Positions 17,425-27,891 of a stretch of 56,675 nucleotides of DNA are shown piece after piece. The notes beneath the pieces are model-generated. The model saw nothing but the letters and a program-made list of their open reading frames with translations. It was not told the origin of the DNA and made no database searches. The translations under genes and the position numbers were made by a program. Location of the stretch: contig NZ_SIJH01000018.1 in the NCBI RefSeq assembly GCF_004762095.1, positions 1-56,675 on the forward strand, given 5' to 3'. Each line of letters opens with the position of its first letter. The stretch's first letter is position 1. Source of the stretch: Tabrizicola caldifontis. Its GTDB lineage: Bacteria > Pseudomonadota > Alphaproteobacteria > Rhodobacterales > Rhodobacteraceae.

Positions 17425-18476
17425 CGACCGCCCGCCCCCTGCGGCTGGCCACCTACAACGTCGAGTGGTTCAATGCCCTGTTCGATAACAACGGCCGCTT
17501 GCTTGAGGATGACAAGCCCTCTGCCCGCTATCAGGTCAGCCGCGGCGAACAGCTCGGGGCACTGGGCATCGTCTTTACAGCGCTAGATGCCGACGGCATC
17601 GTGGTGATCGAGGCACCGGACACCAACGGCAAACGGTCCACCGTCAAGGCGCTGGAAAACTTCGCGCGCAAGTATGACCTCCGGGCGCGCAGGGCCCTGA
17701 TCGGCTTTCCCAGCGAGACCGAGCAGGAAATCGCCTTTCTGTACGACCCCGATCGGCTGACGGCCCGGCACGACCCGAAGGGTCCGACCTCGACAACCCA
17801 GGACGTGCCGGGCGCACCACGGTTCGACACCACGTTCCGCTACGACCTCGACGCCGACAACGTGTTCGAGAACATCCGCTTTTCCAAGCCGCCGCTGGAA
17901 CTTGCCGTGACCACGGCGGGCGGACGTTCCCTGCGCCTGATCGGGGTGCATGCCAAGTCGAAGAACCCCTACGGTGCCATCGGGCACGAGGCGCAGATCC
18001 GCCTGTCGATCGAGAACCGCCGCAAGCAGCTGGCGCAATGCCTCTGGATCCGGCAGCGCGTCGAGGAACATCTTGCCGCAGGCGACAGCCTGATCGTGCT
18101 GGGCGATTTCAACGACGGTCCGGGAATCGACGAATTCGAAAAGCTCTTCGGCCATTCCGGGGTGGAAATCGTTCTGGGCACCGACCCGGACCCTGCGCGC
18201 CAGCTGATCGATCCGCATGCCGCAATGGCGCTGCAAAGCCGGGTCAGCATTGCACCGGCCAGCGCCCGCTTCTACCTTGCGCCGCAGAAACGCTATTTCG
18301 AGGCATTGCTGGATTTCATCATGGTCTCACCCGACCTTGCGGCAAGAGCGCCCGAATGGCGGATCTGGCACCCGTTCGACGATCCACAGGTGGCCGAGAT
18401 CCCGGAACTGCGCGAGGCACTTCTGCAGGCTTCCGACCATTTCCCGGTGACAATCGACCTGCCAGATGTGATTTGA
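17421..18476 (+). CDS. Endonuclease/exonuclease/phosphatase family protein
   Basis: A 351-residue metal-dependent phosphoesterase of the EEP superfamily. The order of motifs is right: NVEWFNAL (metal and substrate Asn/Glu near residue 13-15), GVHAKSK, LGDFNDGPG (catalytic Asp/Asn) and SDHFPVTIDL (catalytic His) at the end. There is no signal peptide, so it is cytoplasmic as written. Substrate could be nucleic acid, lipid or a small phosphate ester. It overlaps the DjlA-like gene by ATGA and ends 31 bases before the next small gene. Confidence 0.83.
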   Translation: MTTARPLRLATYNVEWFNALFDNNGRLLEDDKPSARYQVSRGEQLGALGIVFTALDADGIVVIEAPDTNGKRSTVKALENFARKYDLRARRALIGFPSETEQEIAFLYDPDRLTARHDPKGPTSTTQDVPGAPRFDTTFRYDLDADNVFENIRFSKPPLELAVTTAGGRSLRLIGVHAKSKNPYGAIGHEAQIRLSIENRRKQLAQCLWIRQRVEEHLAAGDSLIVLGDFNDGPGIDEFEKLFGHSGVEIVLGTDPDPARQLIDPHAAMALQSRVSIAPASARFYLAPQKRYFEALLDFIMVSPDLAARAPEWRIWHPFDDPQVAEIPELREALLQASDHFPVTIDLPDVI

Positions 18477-18507
18477 AATGCCGTGGTCGCTTCAGCATAA
18501 TGAAATC

Positions 18508-18888
18508 ATGCGACTGCTGCCCGCCCTGTTCCTGGCCGCCTTGCCTGCCGTCGCGCAGGAAACTCCGCCTGATGTGCCCGAGGCCGAGAAAGACGGCTTC
18601 AGCCTGATGGAAGAGGGCGCGAAGCTCGTCCTGCGGGGCCTGATGTCGGAAATGCAGCCGGCCCTGGACGAGATGGAAAAGGCGCTCACCGGAATCGGCC
18701 CCAGACTGGAGACCTTCGGTGACGAGATCGCACCGAGGCTGCACGAACTGATCCGGCTGATCGACGATTTCAAGAACTACGATGCTCCGGTGATGTTGCC
18801 GAACGGGGACATCCTGATCCGCCGCAAGGCGCCGCTGCTGCCGCCGCTGCCGGATCAGCCCGGCCCTAACGGGGAAACCGAGCTGTAA
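18508..18888 (+). CDS. Small secreted Rhodobacterales protein (hypothetical)
   Basis: A 126-residue protein with an N-terminal signal peptide (MRLLPALFLAALPAVAQ) and no P-loop. It contains a conserved-looking stretch SLMEEGAKLVLRGLMSEMQP followed by helical, acidic segments and a C-terminal part with LPNGDILIRRK and a proline-rich tail ending TEL. I recall similar Rhodobacteraceae proteins being labelled AAA+ ATPase, which this sequence does not support. Function unknown; probably periplasmic. The start at 18508 was chosen because it opens the signal peptide. Confidence 0.72.
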   Translation: MRLLPALFLAALPAVAQETPPDVPEAEKDGFSLMEEGAKLVLRGLMSEMQPALDEMEKALTGIGPRLETFGDEIAPRLHELIRLIDDFKNYDAPVMLPNGDILIRRKAPLLPPLPDQPGPNGETEL

Positions 18889-18975
18889 CCCCATTGCGCG
18901 GCTTGCGCCGCAAGGCCTTCCTCTCGTCGTCGGCCTTCGCCATCTCCTCGTCCATTGGGGGCATCCTGCCCCACC

Positions 18976-19052
18976 CCCCGGGCGTATTTGGCAAGAAGCA
19001 AACGGATTTGCTCCTTCCCGAATACTCCGGGGTTCGGGGGTGAAACCCCCGG
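18976..19052. terminator. Paired hairpins between convergent genes
   Basis: Two structures lie between two convergent genes. A long imperfect hairpin pairs CCCCGGGCGTATTT (18976-18989) with its near reverse complement ending at 19032, with internal GGCAAG/AAGCAAA matched by TTTGCTCCTTCC. A second, short perfect hairpin pairs CGGGGGT (19035-19041) with ACCCCCG (19045-19051). Together they could stop transcription from both sides. The first is made of two inverted copies of a GTATTTGG/CAAAGAAGCAAA-type repeat. Confidence 0.6.
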
Positions 19053-19130
19053 CGCCCGAGCCGGTTGGCCGGAACGGCCAGAGGCGAGACAACAGGCCGG
19101 CGCGAAACGCGCTCCTGTGGAAAGCTGCGG

Positions 19131-21260
<2,130 letters not shown>

Positions 21261-21292
21261 GTCACACCCCGGAGAAGTCGTTCATCATTGCT

Positions 21293-21320
21293 TTGGAATT
21301 CTGCGCGCGTCGCCTATATC
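21293..21320 (+). promoter_or_regulatory. Candidate sigma-70-type promoter for the DUF4174 gene
   Basis: TTGGAA (21293-21298) and TATATC (21315-21320) are separated by 16 bases and lie about 20 bases upstream of an AGAGG ribosome-binding site. This is a weak match seen by eye; the -35 differs from consensus in three positions. Confidence 0.3.
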
Positions 21321-21339
21321 GAAGACAAAGAGAGGCCCC

Positions 21340-21789
21340 ATGAAACCCCTGCACGCGCTTGTTTTCGTTGCCCTTCTGCCCCTGATCGCAGTCGCCGAGG
21401 CGACGGAAGAGGGGCCTGCGCCCTTCGGCCCCCTTCCTGCGACAGAGGTCGCCTTCGACGAACAGCTTTACGTCAGGCGGCCCCTTGTCGTGTTCGCAGA
21501 CAGCCCCAATGATCCAAATTTCGTGCGACAGATGGACCTTCTGTCGCGCTCTTACGCCGATCTGGAAGAGCGCGACGTGATTCTGGTCATCGACACCGAC
21601 CCCGCGGCGCGCAGCGAATGGCGCCAGAAACTGCGCCCGCGCGGCTTTTCGCTGGTGATCATGGACAAGGATCTGCGCCCGGTGATCCGCAAGCCCCTGC
21701 CTTGGGATCTGCGCGAAATCACGCACGCCATAGACAGGCTTCCCCTGCGTCGGCAGGAAATTCTTGAACGGAACCCGGCCGGGCGCTGA
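21340..21789 (+). CDS. DUF4174-type secreted thioredoxin-like protein
   Basis: A 149-residue exported protein: signal peptide about 1-19 (ending AVAEA), then a thioredoxin-like fold with RPLVVFADSPNDPNFVRQMD and DVILVIDTDP, matching DUF4174 proteins. It has no CxxC, so it is unlikely to be a disulfide reductase. The C-terminus FSLVIMDKDLRPVIRKPLPW is the last conserved block. It lies between scpA and pccA but on the opposite strand; its stop is two bases from the pccA stop (convergent). Confidence 0.75.
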   Translation: MKPLHALVFVALLPLIAVAEATEEGPAPFGPLPATEVAFDEQLYVRRPLVVFADSPNDPNFVRQMDLLSRSYADLEERDVILVIDTDPAARSEWRQKLRPRGFSLVIMDKDLRPVIRKPLPWDLREITHAIDRLPLRRQEILERNPAGR

Positions 21790-21791
21790 CA

Positions 21792-23795
21792 TCATTCGAA
21801 CTCGAGGATCACGTCATCGACCTTGAGGCTTGCGCCTGGTGCGGCCCTGACGGCCTTGACCACACCCTTGCGTTCGGCCTTGAGAATGTTTTCCATCTTC
21901 ATCGCCTCGACGGTGGCCAGCGCCTGGCCCTCCTGAACCTCGTCGCCCACGGCCACGTCGATCTTCACCACCAGGCCCGGCATCGGGCAAAGCAGGTATT
22001 TCGACGTGTCCGGCGGGGCCTTCTCCAGCATCAGGGCAGCCAGCGCCTTCTGGCGCGGGGTCTGGACATGGACCTTCAGGTCGGCCCCGCGCAGACGCAT
22101 GCGGAAGCCCATCGGAATCTTGCCCACCTTGATCGCCAGCACCGTGCCTTCGACCCAGAGCCGGGCCAGCGGCTGGCCCGGTGTCCAGTCGCTTTCGACG
22201 CGCAGGCTTTCGCCATCGGCGAAGGTCACGGTGGACCCGTTCGGATCTGCCGCGATCCTGACCGAATGGCTCTGGCCTTGCAGGGTCACGATCCAGTCAT
22301 CTCCCACGCGGCGGGTGTGGTTGTCCATCGTGCCGGAAATCCGCGTCCGGCGGATTTCGGCCACCCGGTTCATCGCCGCCGCCGCCGCTGCTACCCGGCG
22401 CAGGGTCGCTTCCTCCAGCACCGCGCCCTGAAAGCCATCGGGGTATTCCTCGGCGATGAAGGCCGTGGTGATGTTGCCCGAAACAAAGCGCGGATGGTCC
22501 ATCACCGCGCCGACGAAGGGCAGGTTGTGGCCAATTCCCTCGACCTCGAACGTGTCCAGCGCAAGGCGCATCTCCTCGATCGCCGCGGCGCGGGTCGGGG
22601 CCCAGGTGCAAAGCTTGGCGATCATCGGGTCGTAGAACATGCTGATCTCGCCGCCCTCGTAGACGCCGGTATCATTGCGCACGATCCCGCCGCGTTCTGT
22701 CGGGCCTTCCACAGGCGGCCGGTAGCGGGTGAGACGGCCGATCGAGGGCAGGAAGTTGCGATAGGGATCTTCGGCATAGAGCCGGCTTTCGATCGCCCAG
22801 CCGTTGATCTTCAGATCCTCCTGCCGGAAGGGCAGCGGTTCGCCGGCGGCGACGCGGATCATCTGTTCCACTAGGTCGATGCCGGTGATCAGTTCCGTGA
22901 CCGGATGTTCGACCTGCAAACGGGTATTCATTTCAAGGAAATAGAAATTGCGGCTGCCATCGACGATGAACTCGACCGTCCCGGCGCTGGTATAACCCAC
23001 GGCGCGGGCCAGCGCGCAGGCCTGTTCCCCCATGGCCTTGCGGGTTGCCTCGTCCAGGAAGGGCGAAGGTGCCTCTTCGATGACCTTCTGGTTCCGGCGC
23101 TGGATGCTGCACTCACGCTCATGCAGATAGACGCAGTTGCCGTGCTTGTCGGCCAGGACCTGGATCTCGATATGCCTTGGCTGGGTCACGAACTTCTCGA
23201 TGAAGATGCGATCGTCGCCGAAGCTGGCCGCCGCCTCGTTCTTCGACGACTGGAAGCCCTCGGCCGCTTCCTGGTCGTTCCATGCGATCCGCATCCCCTT
23301 GCCGCCGCCGCCCGCGCTGGCCTTGATCATCACCGGATAGCCGATCTCGTGGCTGATCTTCACCGCCTCGGCAGCGTCCGAAATCAGGCCCATGTAGCCG
23401 GGAACCGTGGAAACACCAGCCTCCATCGCCAGCTTCTTCGAGGTGATCTTGTCGCCCATCGCCTCGATGGCGGGGCTAGGCGGGCCGATGAAGGTGACGC
23501 CCTCCTTCTCCAGCGCGGCGGCGAAATTCATGTTCTCGCTGAGAAAGCCATAGCCCGGATGCACGGCCTGCGCACCCGTCCTGCGGATCGCATCCAGGAT
23601 GCGCTCGATCACGATATAGGACTGTGCGGCGGGGGGCGGCCCGATATGCACCGCTTCGTCCGCCATCTGCACATGCAGCGCGTTGCGGTCGGCATCGGAA
23701 TAGACCGCCACGGTCTTGATCCCCATCCTGCGCGCGGTCTTGATCACGCGACATGCGATCTCGCCCCGGTTGGCGATCAGGATCTTGTCAAACAT
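21792..23795 (-). CDS. pccA: Propionyl-CoA carboxylase alpha (biotin) subunit
   Basis: A 667-residue biotin-dependent carboxylase subunit, with the biotin carboxylase domain first (ILIANRGEIACRVIKTARR at the start, ATP-grasp GGGGKGMRI, HPVTELITG) and a biotinyl domain at the end with EAMKMEN, biotin carried by Lys633. It carboxylates biotin with bicarbonate and ATP, and PccB transfers the carboxyl group to propionyl-CoA to give (S)-methylmalonyl-CoA. Start chosen at MFDKILIANR with GGGGGAG eight bases upstream, which removes 12 spurious residues. It lies in the scpA/pccA/pccB cluster, separated from pccB by four small genes. Confidence 0.95.
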   Translation of the reverse strand: MFDKILIANRGEIACRVIKTARRMGIKTVAVYSDADRNALHVQMADEAVHIGPPPAAQSYIVIERILDAIRRTGAQAVHPGYGFLSENMNFAAALEKEGVTFIGPPSPAIEAMGDKITSKKLAMEAGVSTVPGYMGLISDAAEAVKISHEIGYPVMIKASAGGGGKGMRIAWNDQEAAEGFQSSKNEAAASFGDDRIFIEKFVTQPRHIEIQVLADKHGNCVYLHERECSIQRRNQKVIEEAPSPFLDEATRKAMGEQACALARAVGYTSAGTVEFIVDGSRNFYFLEMNTRLQVEHPVTELITGIDLVEQMIRVAAGEPLPFRQEDLKINGWAIESRLYAEDPYRNFLPSIGRLTRYRPPVEGPTERGGIVRNDTGVYEGGEISMFYDPMIAKLCTWAPTRAAAIEEMRLALDTFEVEGIGHNLPFVGAVMDHPRFVSGNITTAFIAEEYPDGFQGAVLEEATLRRVAAAAAAMNRVAEIRRTRISGTMDNHTRRVGDDWIVTLQGQSHSVRIAADPNGSTVTFADGESLRVESDWTPGQPLARLWVEGTVLAIKVGKIPMGFRMRLRGADLKVHVQTPRQKALAALMLEKAPPDTSKYLLCPMPGLVVKIDVAVGDEVQEGQALATVEAMKMENILKAERKGVVKAVRAAPGASLKVDDVILEFE

Positions 23796-23822
23796 CGGCT
23801 CCCCCTTGCGGCACGAATGGCA

Positions 23823-23857
23823 AAGGGCCACCCCGGCGCTCAGCCCGGATGGCCCTT
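23823..23857 (-). terminator. Hairpin terminator after the glycine-zipper lipoprotein gene
   Basis: Eight-base arms AAGGGCCA (23823-23830) and TGGCCCTT (23850-23857) surround a GC-rich loop. On the minus strand the stem is followed by a short T run (TTTG), directly downstream of the stop codon at 23891. It separates this gene from pccA. Confidence 0.55.
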
Positions 23858-23890
23858 GTAAAGGTTTGGACCCGCCTGAAGGCGGTCAGA

Positions 23891-24109
23891 TCAGTAAGAC
23901 GGGCGGCAGGGCGGCAGGCCCAGTTCGATGCCGCAAGTAGCAGCACCGGCAAGGCCGCCCAGCGCGGCACCGGCGATGATGTTTTCGTCCAGCGCATCGG
24001 CGACCAGCGCGCCTGCGGCGGCACCAGCCAGCCCGCGCGACGTGGGATCCTGCATGCAGCCGGAAAGCGGCATGGACAGAACAGCGAAAAGGATGAGCGA
24101 CTTGCGCAT
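23891..24109 (-). CDS. Glycine-zipper lipoprotein
   Basis: A 72-residue lipoprotein precursor. The signal sequence ends in the lipobox LSGC (Cys18), followed by a glycine/alanine-rich glycine zipper (GLAGAAAGALVADALDENIIAGAALGGLAGAA in alternation of G and A). Such small Rcs/OsmB-like lipoproteins sit in the outer membrane, often under stress control. A similar but distinct protein is at 42303-42563. GAGG lies upstream of the ATG. Transcribed with pccA and pccB on the minus strand, but separated from pccA by a hairpin. Confidence 0.7.
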   Translation of the reverse strand: MRKSLILFAVLSMPLSGCMQDPTSRGLAGAAAGALVADALDENIIAGAALGGLAGAATCGIELGLPPCRPSY

Positions 24110-24416
24110 GAAGAACTGCCTCGTTCAGTTGTCGTTATTGCTGCGGATTTTACTGCAACGGCACTGGATTCAAAGCAGTTTCTCGGCCGGGTTGCGCAAT
24201 CGGCAGAGGACTGCCCGCCAAGGGTAGGCCCGGCCTGGGATGGGCCGGGCCGAAGGGAAGGGGAAGGGTAACAACTGTGTCTGCGCACACCACGGGCAAA
24301 CTGCCAATGATCCGCAAGGCAATCGTGCCGCGCAACGGTGCCCGGTGCAATGGCATCGCCACCACGTGCGCAGCCTTGCGCAAAAGCTTGCCGAGACGGG
24401 TGCAGCATCGGCGCCT
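24110..24416. other. Intergenic region with perfect hairpin (24227-24251)
   Basis: About 300 bases with no recognised gene. The one clear structure is a perfect hairpin, GGCCCGGCC (24227-24235) and GGCCGGGCC (24243-24251) with a 7-base loop, which could end the transcript of the minus-strand gene that stops at 24417. The rest is ordinary GC-rich sequence with no open frame worth calling. Confidence 0.5.
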
Positions 24417-24815
24417 TCATGCCTGCTCGTCCTCGTCATCCCAGTCGTCGGACGCTGCGGGTGCATCCGGGGCGAACACTTCGGGAAAGGACGCCTCGGC
24501 GCGCTTCACGTCGATGCGCAAAAGCGCCTCGTAGGAACAGGGATCAAACGGATCCTCGGCGGGCACAACCTCGCGGCCGAACAGCCAGGACAGCCGCCCT
24601 GCATCCAGGTTGCCGCGCTGGAATGGTTCTTCGCCGAAATACTGCCAGAGTGCGGCCATGAAGGCCGCATCCGCAGCCCGGTCCAGCTTCTTGCGGTCCT
24701 TGAACCGCTCGCGCCGGATGAGTTTTGTCGCGCCTTCCTTCACGTTGGCGCGGCGGATCGTGAACTGGAAATCGGTTCCCGGCATCCGTCCGGGAAAGCC
24801 GCGGTGCTTCAGCAT
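24417..24815 (-). CDS. Conserved hypothetical protein, acidic tail
   Basis: A 132-residue protein I do not recognise. It has a basic first half (KEGATKLIRRERFKDRKKLD) and a strongly acidic C-terminus (DDWDDEDEQA). No signal peptide or membrane segment is visible, so it is probably cytoplasmic. The start at MLKHRGFPG was chosen because AGGGAG lies about nine bases upstream; a longer frame (to 24878) has an implausible N-terminus. It lies in the run of minus-strand small genes between pccA and pccB. The alternation of charge suggests a protein or nucleic-acid binding role, without further proof. Confidence 0.6.
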   Translation of the reverse strand: MLKHRGFPGRMPGTDFQFTIRRANVKEGATKLIRRERFKDRKKLDRAADAAFMAALWQYFGEEPFQRGNLDAGRLSWLFGREVVPAEDPFDPCSYEALLRIDVKRAEASFPEVFAPDAPAASDDWDDEDEQA

Positions 24816-24959
24816 CTGACCAGGCTCCCTTTTGTGGCAGTGGCCGGACGCATAAGCAAAATCGACCGGGTGGCCCATAGGCTCCGACCGAAAGGGGTAG
24901 GATGTCTGGGGGGAAAATCCGGCCCGAGGGCTACACCGAACCCGTCAGGGCAGAGGTGA

Positions 24960-24998
24960 GGGACGGGCCTTTCCGCCCAAGGCAGCCAGGCCCGTCCC
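24960..24998 (-). terminator. Hairpin terminator after the small lipoprotein gene
   Basis: Eleven-base perfect arms GGGACGGGCCT (24960-24970) and AGGCCCGTCCC (24988-24998) with a 17-base loop, immediately downstream of the stop codon of the minus-strand lipoprotein gene at 25005. No U run follows, so efficiency is uncertain. Confidence 0.5.
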
Positions 24999-25004
24999 GA
25001 AAGA

Positions 25005-25133
25005 TCACTTGTACTTGCCGGTGTAGGTCGGCTCGACGGTGACCGGCTCGACGGGGGTCGGCTCTTCCTTCTTGGCGCAAGCAGCCAGGGTTGCAACCAT
25101 AGCCATGACCAGAACGATTCCGCTCTTCGACAT
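25005..25133 (-). CDS. Very small lipoprotein (42 residues)
   Basis: A 42-residue precursor: the first 18 residues form a lipoprotein signal with lipobox LAAC (Cys19), followed by AKKEEPTPVEPVTVEPTYTG and KYK at the end. The mature part is only 24 residues, rich in Pro, Glu and Val. The ATG has GGAG eight bases upstream (GGATGGAGTAGG), so it is a real gene although too short for many callers. Function unknown; it is probably an outer-membrane lipopeptide. Confidence 0.65.
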   Translation of the reverse strand: MSKSGIVLVMAMVATLAACAKKEEPTPVEPVTVEPTYTGKYK

Positions 25134-25344
25134 CCTCTACTCCATCCTTTTTGCGGCCCGGACATGCCATCACCGGCAGTACGTTCCGATTTGTTGCATT
25201 CGGCCGATTTGGGCCGGCCTGCCAATACCATACCCGAACGGGTAACGGAAGAACACGACAGCCGAACCAAGTTTGCGACCTGTTGCGTTCCTACATCAGC
25301 CTCTTGGGTCGCGCCAGCCGGAAATACAAGATTTTGTTCATGCA

Positions 25345-25752
25345 TCAGAACTGTTCCCACATGCAGGCCCCGTCCTGAAGACTGTAGGCTTCGAAGAACT
25401 GCACGACCCCAGGCGCAGCCTGGCCAAAGGGAACCTTTTCTGCGGAAAGCGATATGATGATCTGGCGCGGTGCAGGAACCATGCCCGAAGTCCGGGGCAG
25501 AGCATATTCATCGCACAGCACCTGCATGTCGTCCTGTGCCGCAGCAGCTTCCTCGGGTTTCAGGCCCGGGGCAAGGAACCGGAAGCGCGCGGTCGCCCCT
25601 TCTGGCCCGGGCACATTCGTCACGACCTCGATCAGCGACAGCGCCCGCCCCGATGGCACCGAAATCGCATCGGGTGCAGGCGCCTCGTCCTGACAGGCGG
25701 AAAGACCTGACAGGATCAGAATAGCCGGGATCAGGCGGCGTAAATCCATCAT
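25345..25752 (-). CDS. DUF6497-like lipoprotein, coupled to pccB
   Basis: A 135-residue lipoprotein precursor with lipobox LSAC (Cys20). The body resembles the DUF6497 family of Rhodobacteraceae, with conserved VPSGRALSLIEV, RFRFLAPGL, and a closing EAYSLQDGACMWEQF with one Cys. Two ATG codons are adjacent (25752, 25749); the stop of pccB is two bases upstream, so this gene is read from the pccB transcript and probably translated by termination-reinitiation. The link to propionyl-CoA carboxylase is unexplained; the mature protein faces the periplasm. Confidence 0.72.
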   Translation of the reverse strand: MMDLRRLIPAILILSGLSACQDEAPAPDAISVPSGRALSLIEVVTNVPGPEGATARFRFLAPGLKPEEAAAAQDDMQVLCDEYALPRTSGMVPAPRQIIISLSAEKVPFGQAAPGVVQFFEAYSLQDGACMWEQF

Positions 25753-25754
25753 CG

Positions 25755-27287
25755 TCACAGCGGAATGTTGTCGTGTTTCTTCCAGGGCATCGCCGCCTTC
25801 TTGCCCCGCAGGGCCGCAAAAGCCCGCGCCACCCGGCGGCGCGTCGAATGCGGCATGATCACCTCGTCGATGAACCCCTTTTCCGCCGCCACGAAGGGAT
25901 TGGCGAAACGATCCTCGTAATCCTTCACCCGCGCAGCGATCTTCTCCGGCTCGCCCAGCTCGCTGCGATACAGGATCTCGACCGCCCCCTTCGCCCCCAT
26001 CACCGCCACCTCGGCCGTGGGCCAGGCATAGTTGAAATCGGCCTTCAGGTGCTTCGACGCCATGACAACATAAGCCCCGCCATAGGTCTTGCGGGTCAGC
26101 ACCGTGACCTTGGGCACCGTCGCCTCGCCGTAAGCGAAGAGAAGCTTCGCCCCGTGCTTGATGACGCCCCCGTATTCCTGCCCCGTCCCCGGCAGGAAAC
26201 CCGGCACGTCGACGAAGGTCAGGATCGGGATTTCGAAGGCATCGCAAAAGCGCACGAACCGCGCGGCCTTGCGGCTGGCGTCGATGTCGAGACAGCCGGC
26301 CAGCACCATGGGCTGATTGGCCACCACCCCCACCGTCTGGCCCTCCAGCCGGATGAAGCCGATGATGATGTTGGCGGCAAAGTCCTTCTGGATCTCGAAG
26401 AAATCGCCCTCGTCCGCGACCTTCAGGATCAGCTCCTTCATGTCATAGGGCTGGTTCGGATTGTCCGGCACCAGAGTGTCAAGGCTGGGTTCGATCCGGG
26501 CGGGGTCGTCGAAGAAGGGCCGCACTGGCGGCTTCTGGCGGTTGTTCAGGGGCAGGAAGTCGAACAGGCGGCGAATCTCGGCCAGGGCCTCGACGTCATT
26601 CTCGAAGGCCCCGTCCGCGACCGAGGACTTGCGGGTGTGCGTCGAGGCACCACCCAGTTCCTCGGCCGTGACCATCTCGTTCGTCACCGTCTTCACCACG
26701 TCGGGACCGGTGACGAACATGTAGGAACTGTCCTTCACCATGTAGATGAAGTCGGTCATTGCAGGGGAATAGACTGCGCCGCCTGCGCAGGGGCCCATGA
26801 TGAGGGAGATCTGAGGGATCACGCCCGAAGCTTCGATGTTGCGCTGGAACACTTCGCCATAGGCGGCAAGGCTGGCTACGCCTTCCTGGATGCGCGCCCC
26901 ACCCGAATCGTTGATGCCGATGACCGGAGCGCCGTTCTGCATTGCCATGTCCATGATCTTGCAGATCTTCGCGCCGTGGGTTTCGCTGACCGACCCTCCC
27001 ATGACCGTGAAGTCCTGACTGAAGACATAGACCTGCCGTCCGTTGATCGTGCCCCAGCCGGTCACTACGCCATCGCCCGGCGGGCGGTCTTTCTCCATCC
27101 CGAAGTCGGTGCAGCGGTGGGTGACGAACATGTCGAATTCCTCGAAGCTGCCCTCGTCGAGCAGAAGCTCGATCCTTTCGCGCGCGGTCAGTTTGCCCTT
27201 GGAATGTTGCGCCGCCACGCGGCGCTCTCCCCCGCCGGCCCGGGCAACCTCGCGACGGGCTTCCAGTTCGTTCAGGATGTCTTTCAT
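25755..27287 (-). CDS. pccB: Propionyl-CoA carboxylase beta (carboxyltransferase) subunit
   Basis: A 510-residue carboxyltransferase subunit which moves the carboxyl from biotin on PccA to propionyl-CoA. It starts [20 protein letters not shown], with the crotonase-fold N-terminal half ([48 protein letters not shown]) and C-terminal half ([35 protein letters not shown]). GGGGGAAG lies seven bases upstream of the ATG, which defines the start over a longer open frame. Upstream is a cluster of TTTGCAAA-type sites recognised by PccR. It is followed by the DUF6497-like gene. Confidence 0.96.
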   Translation of the reverse strand: MKDILNELEARREVARAGGGERRVAAQHSKGKLTARERIELLLDEGSFEEFDMFVTHRCTDFGMEKDRPPGDGVVTGWGTINGRQVYVFSQDFTVMGGSVSETHGAKICKIMDMAMQNGAPVIGINDSGGARIQEGVASLAAYGEVFQRNIEASGVIPQISLIMGPCAGGAVYSPAMTDFIYMVKDSSYMFVTGPDVVKTVTNEMVTAEELGGASTHTRKSSVADGAFENDVEALAEIRRLFDFLPLNNRQKPPVRPFFDDPARIEPSLDTLVPDNPNQPYDMKELILKVADEGDFFEIQKDFAANIIIGFIRLEGQTVGVVANQPMVLAGCLDIDASRKAARFVRFCDAFEIPILTFVDVPGFLPGTGQEYGGVIKHGAKLLFAYGEATVPKVTVLTRKTYGGAYVVMASKHLKADFNYAWPTAEVAVMGAKGAVEILYRSELGEPEKIAARVKDYEDRFANPFVAAEKGFIDEVIMPHSTRRRVARAFAALRGKKAAMPWKKHDNIPL

Positions 27288-27359
27288 GGCTTCCCCCCTG
27301 CCTGACGGCCACGCCAATCTAGGGGAATGGTCCGCAGGCGAGAAGCAAGAAACAGAAAA

Positions 27360-27399
27360 TTTGCAAATTTGTTTGAATGCCTGCCGTTCAAATTGCAAA
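27360..27399. promoter_or_regulatory. PccR operator region in front of pccB
   Basis: Two TTTGCAAA-type palindromes are present: TTTGCAAA (27360-27367) and ATTGCAAA (27392-27399), centre-to-centre 32 bases. Directly after the first (with a 4-base gap) comes a weak third copy, TTTGAATG (27372-27379). TTTGCAAA pairs are the reported recognition sequence of PccR in Rhodobacter sphaeroides (TTTGCAAA-X4-TTTGCAAA). They lie about 75-110 bases upstream of pccB, and the same interval carries the promoter of the opposite gene at 27467. Confidence 0.6.
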
Positions 27400-27466
27400 T
27401 CCGCGAATATCTGGAGAGCCGCCACGCGCAGGCGTATGGAAGCCACGACAATCAAGCGAGGACATC

Positions 27467-27820
27467 ATGCCCAGCCTTCCCGTTCCCGTCCTGACCATTG
27501 GCCTGCTGCTTGCGTCGAACATCTTCATGACCTTTGCCTGGTACGGACACCTGAAGTTCAAGTCAGCCCCGCTTCTGACCGTCATCCTGGTCAGCTGGGG
27601 GATCGCCTTTTTCGAATATCTCTTGCAGGTGCCTGCCAACCGGATCGGGCATAGCCATTTCTCGGCGGCCGAGCTGAAGACGATCCAGGAGGTCATCACG
27701 CTTTCGGTCTTCGCTGTCTTTTCCGTGCTGTATCTGAAAGAGCCCCTTGCCTGGAACCATGCGCTCGGCTTTGCCTTCATTGCGGTTGGCGCCTTCTTCA
27801 TCTTCCACAAATGGGGCTAG
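27467..27820 (+). CDS. DMT-superfamily protein, DUF486
   Basis: A 117-residue membrane protein with four transmembrane helices, of the DUF486 (small DMT-like) family. Its signature blocks are IFMTFAWYGHLKF, YLLQVPANRIGHSHFSAAELKTIQEV and GFAFIAVGAFFIF. The function is unknown; resemblance to small multidrug transporters is only of fold. It is transcribed divergently from pccB, starting 180 bases from it, and could share the PccR sites. The ATG at 27467 has GCGAGGA upstream. Confidence 0.82.
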   Translation: MPSLPVPVLTIGLLLASNIFMTFAWYGHLKFKSAPLLTVILVSWGIAFFEYLLQVPANRIGHSHFSAAELKTIQEVITLSVFAVFSVLYLKEPLAWNHALGFAFIAVGAFFIFHKWG

Positions 27821-27891
27821 GGGCGGCCCGGCGTCTCTGGCCGCGCAGTCCGACGGTGGACAATGCCCTGCGCCGGGCGTAGCCGTTGCGC

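Noticed and set aside
18508-18888. AAA+ ATPase label for the small secreted protein
   Set aside because: It has a signal peptide, is only 126 residues long and has no Walker A or B motif.
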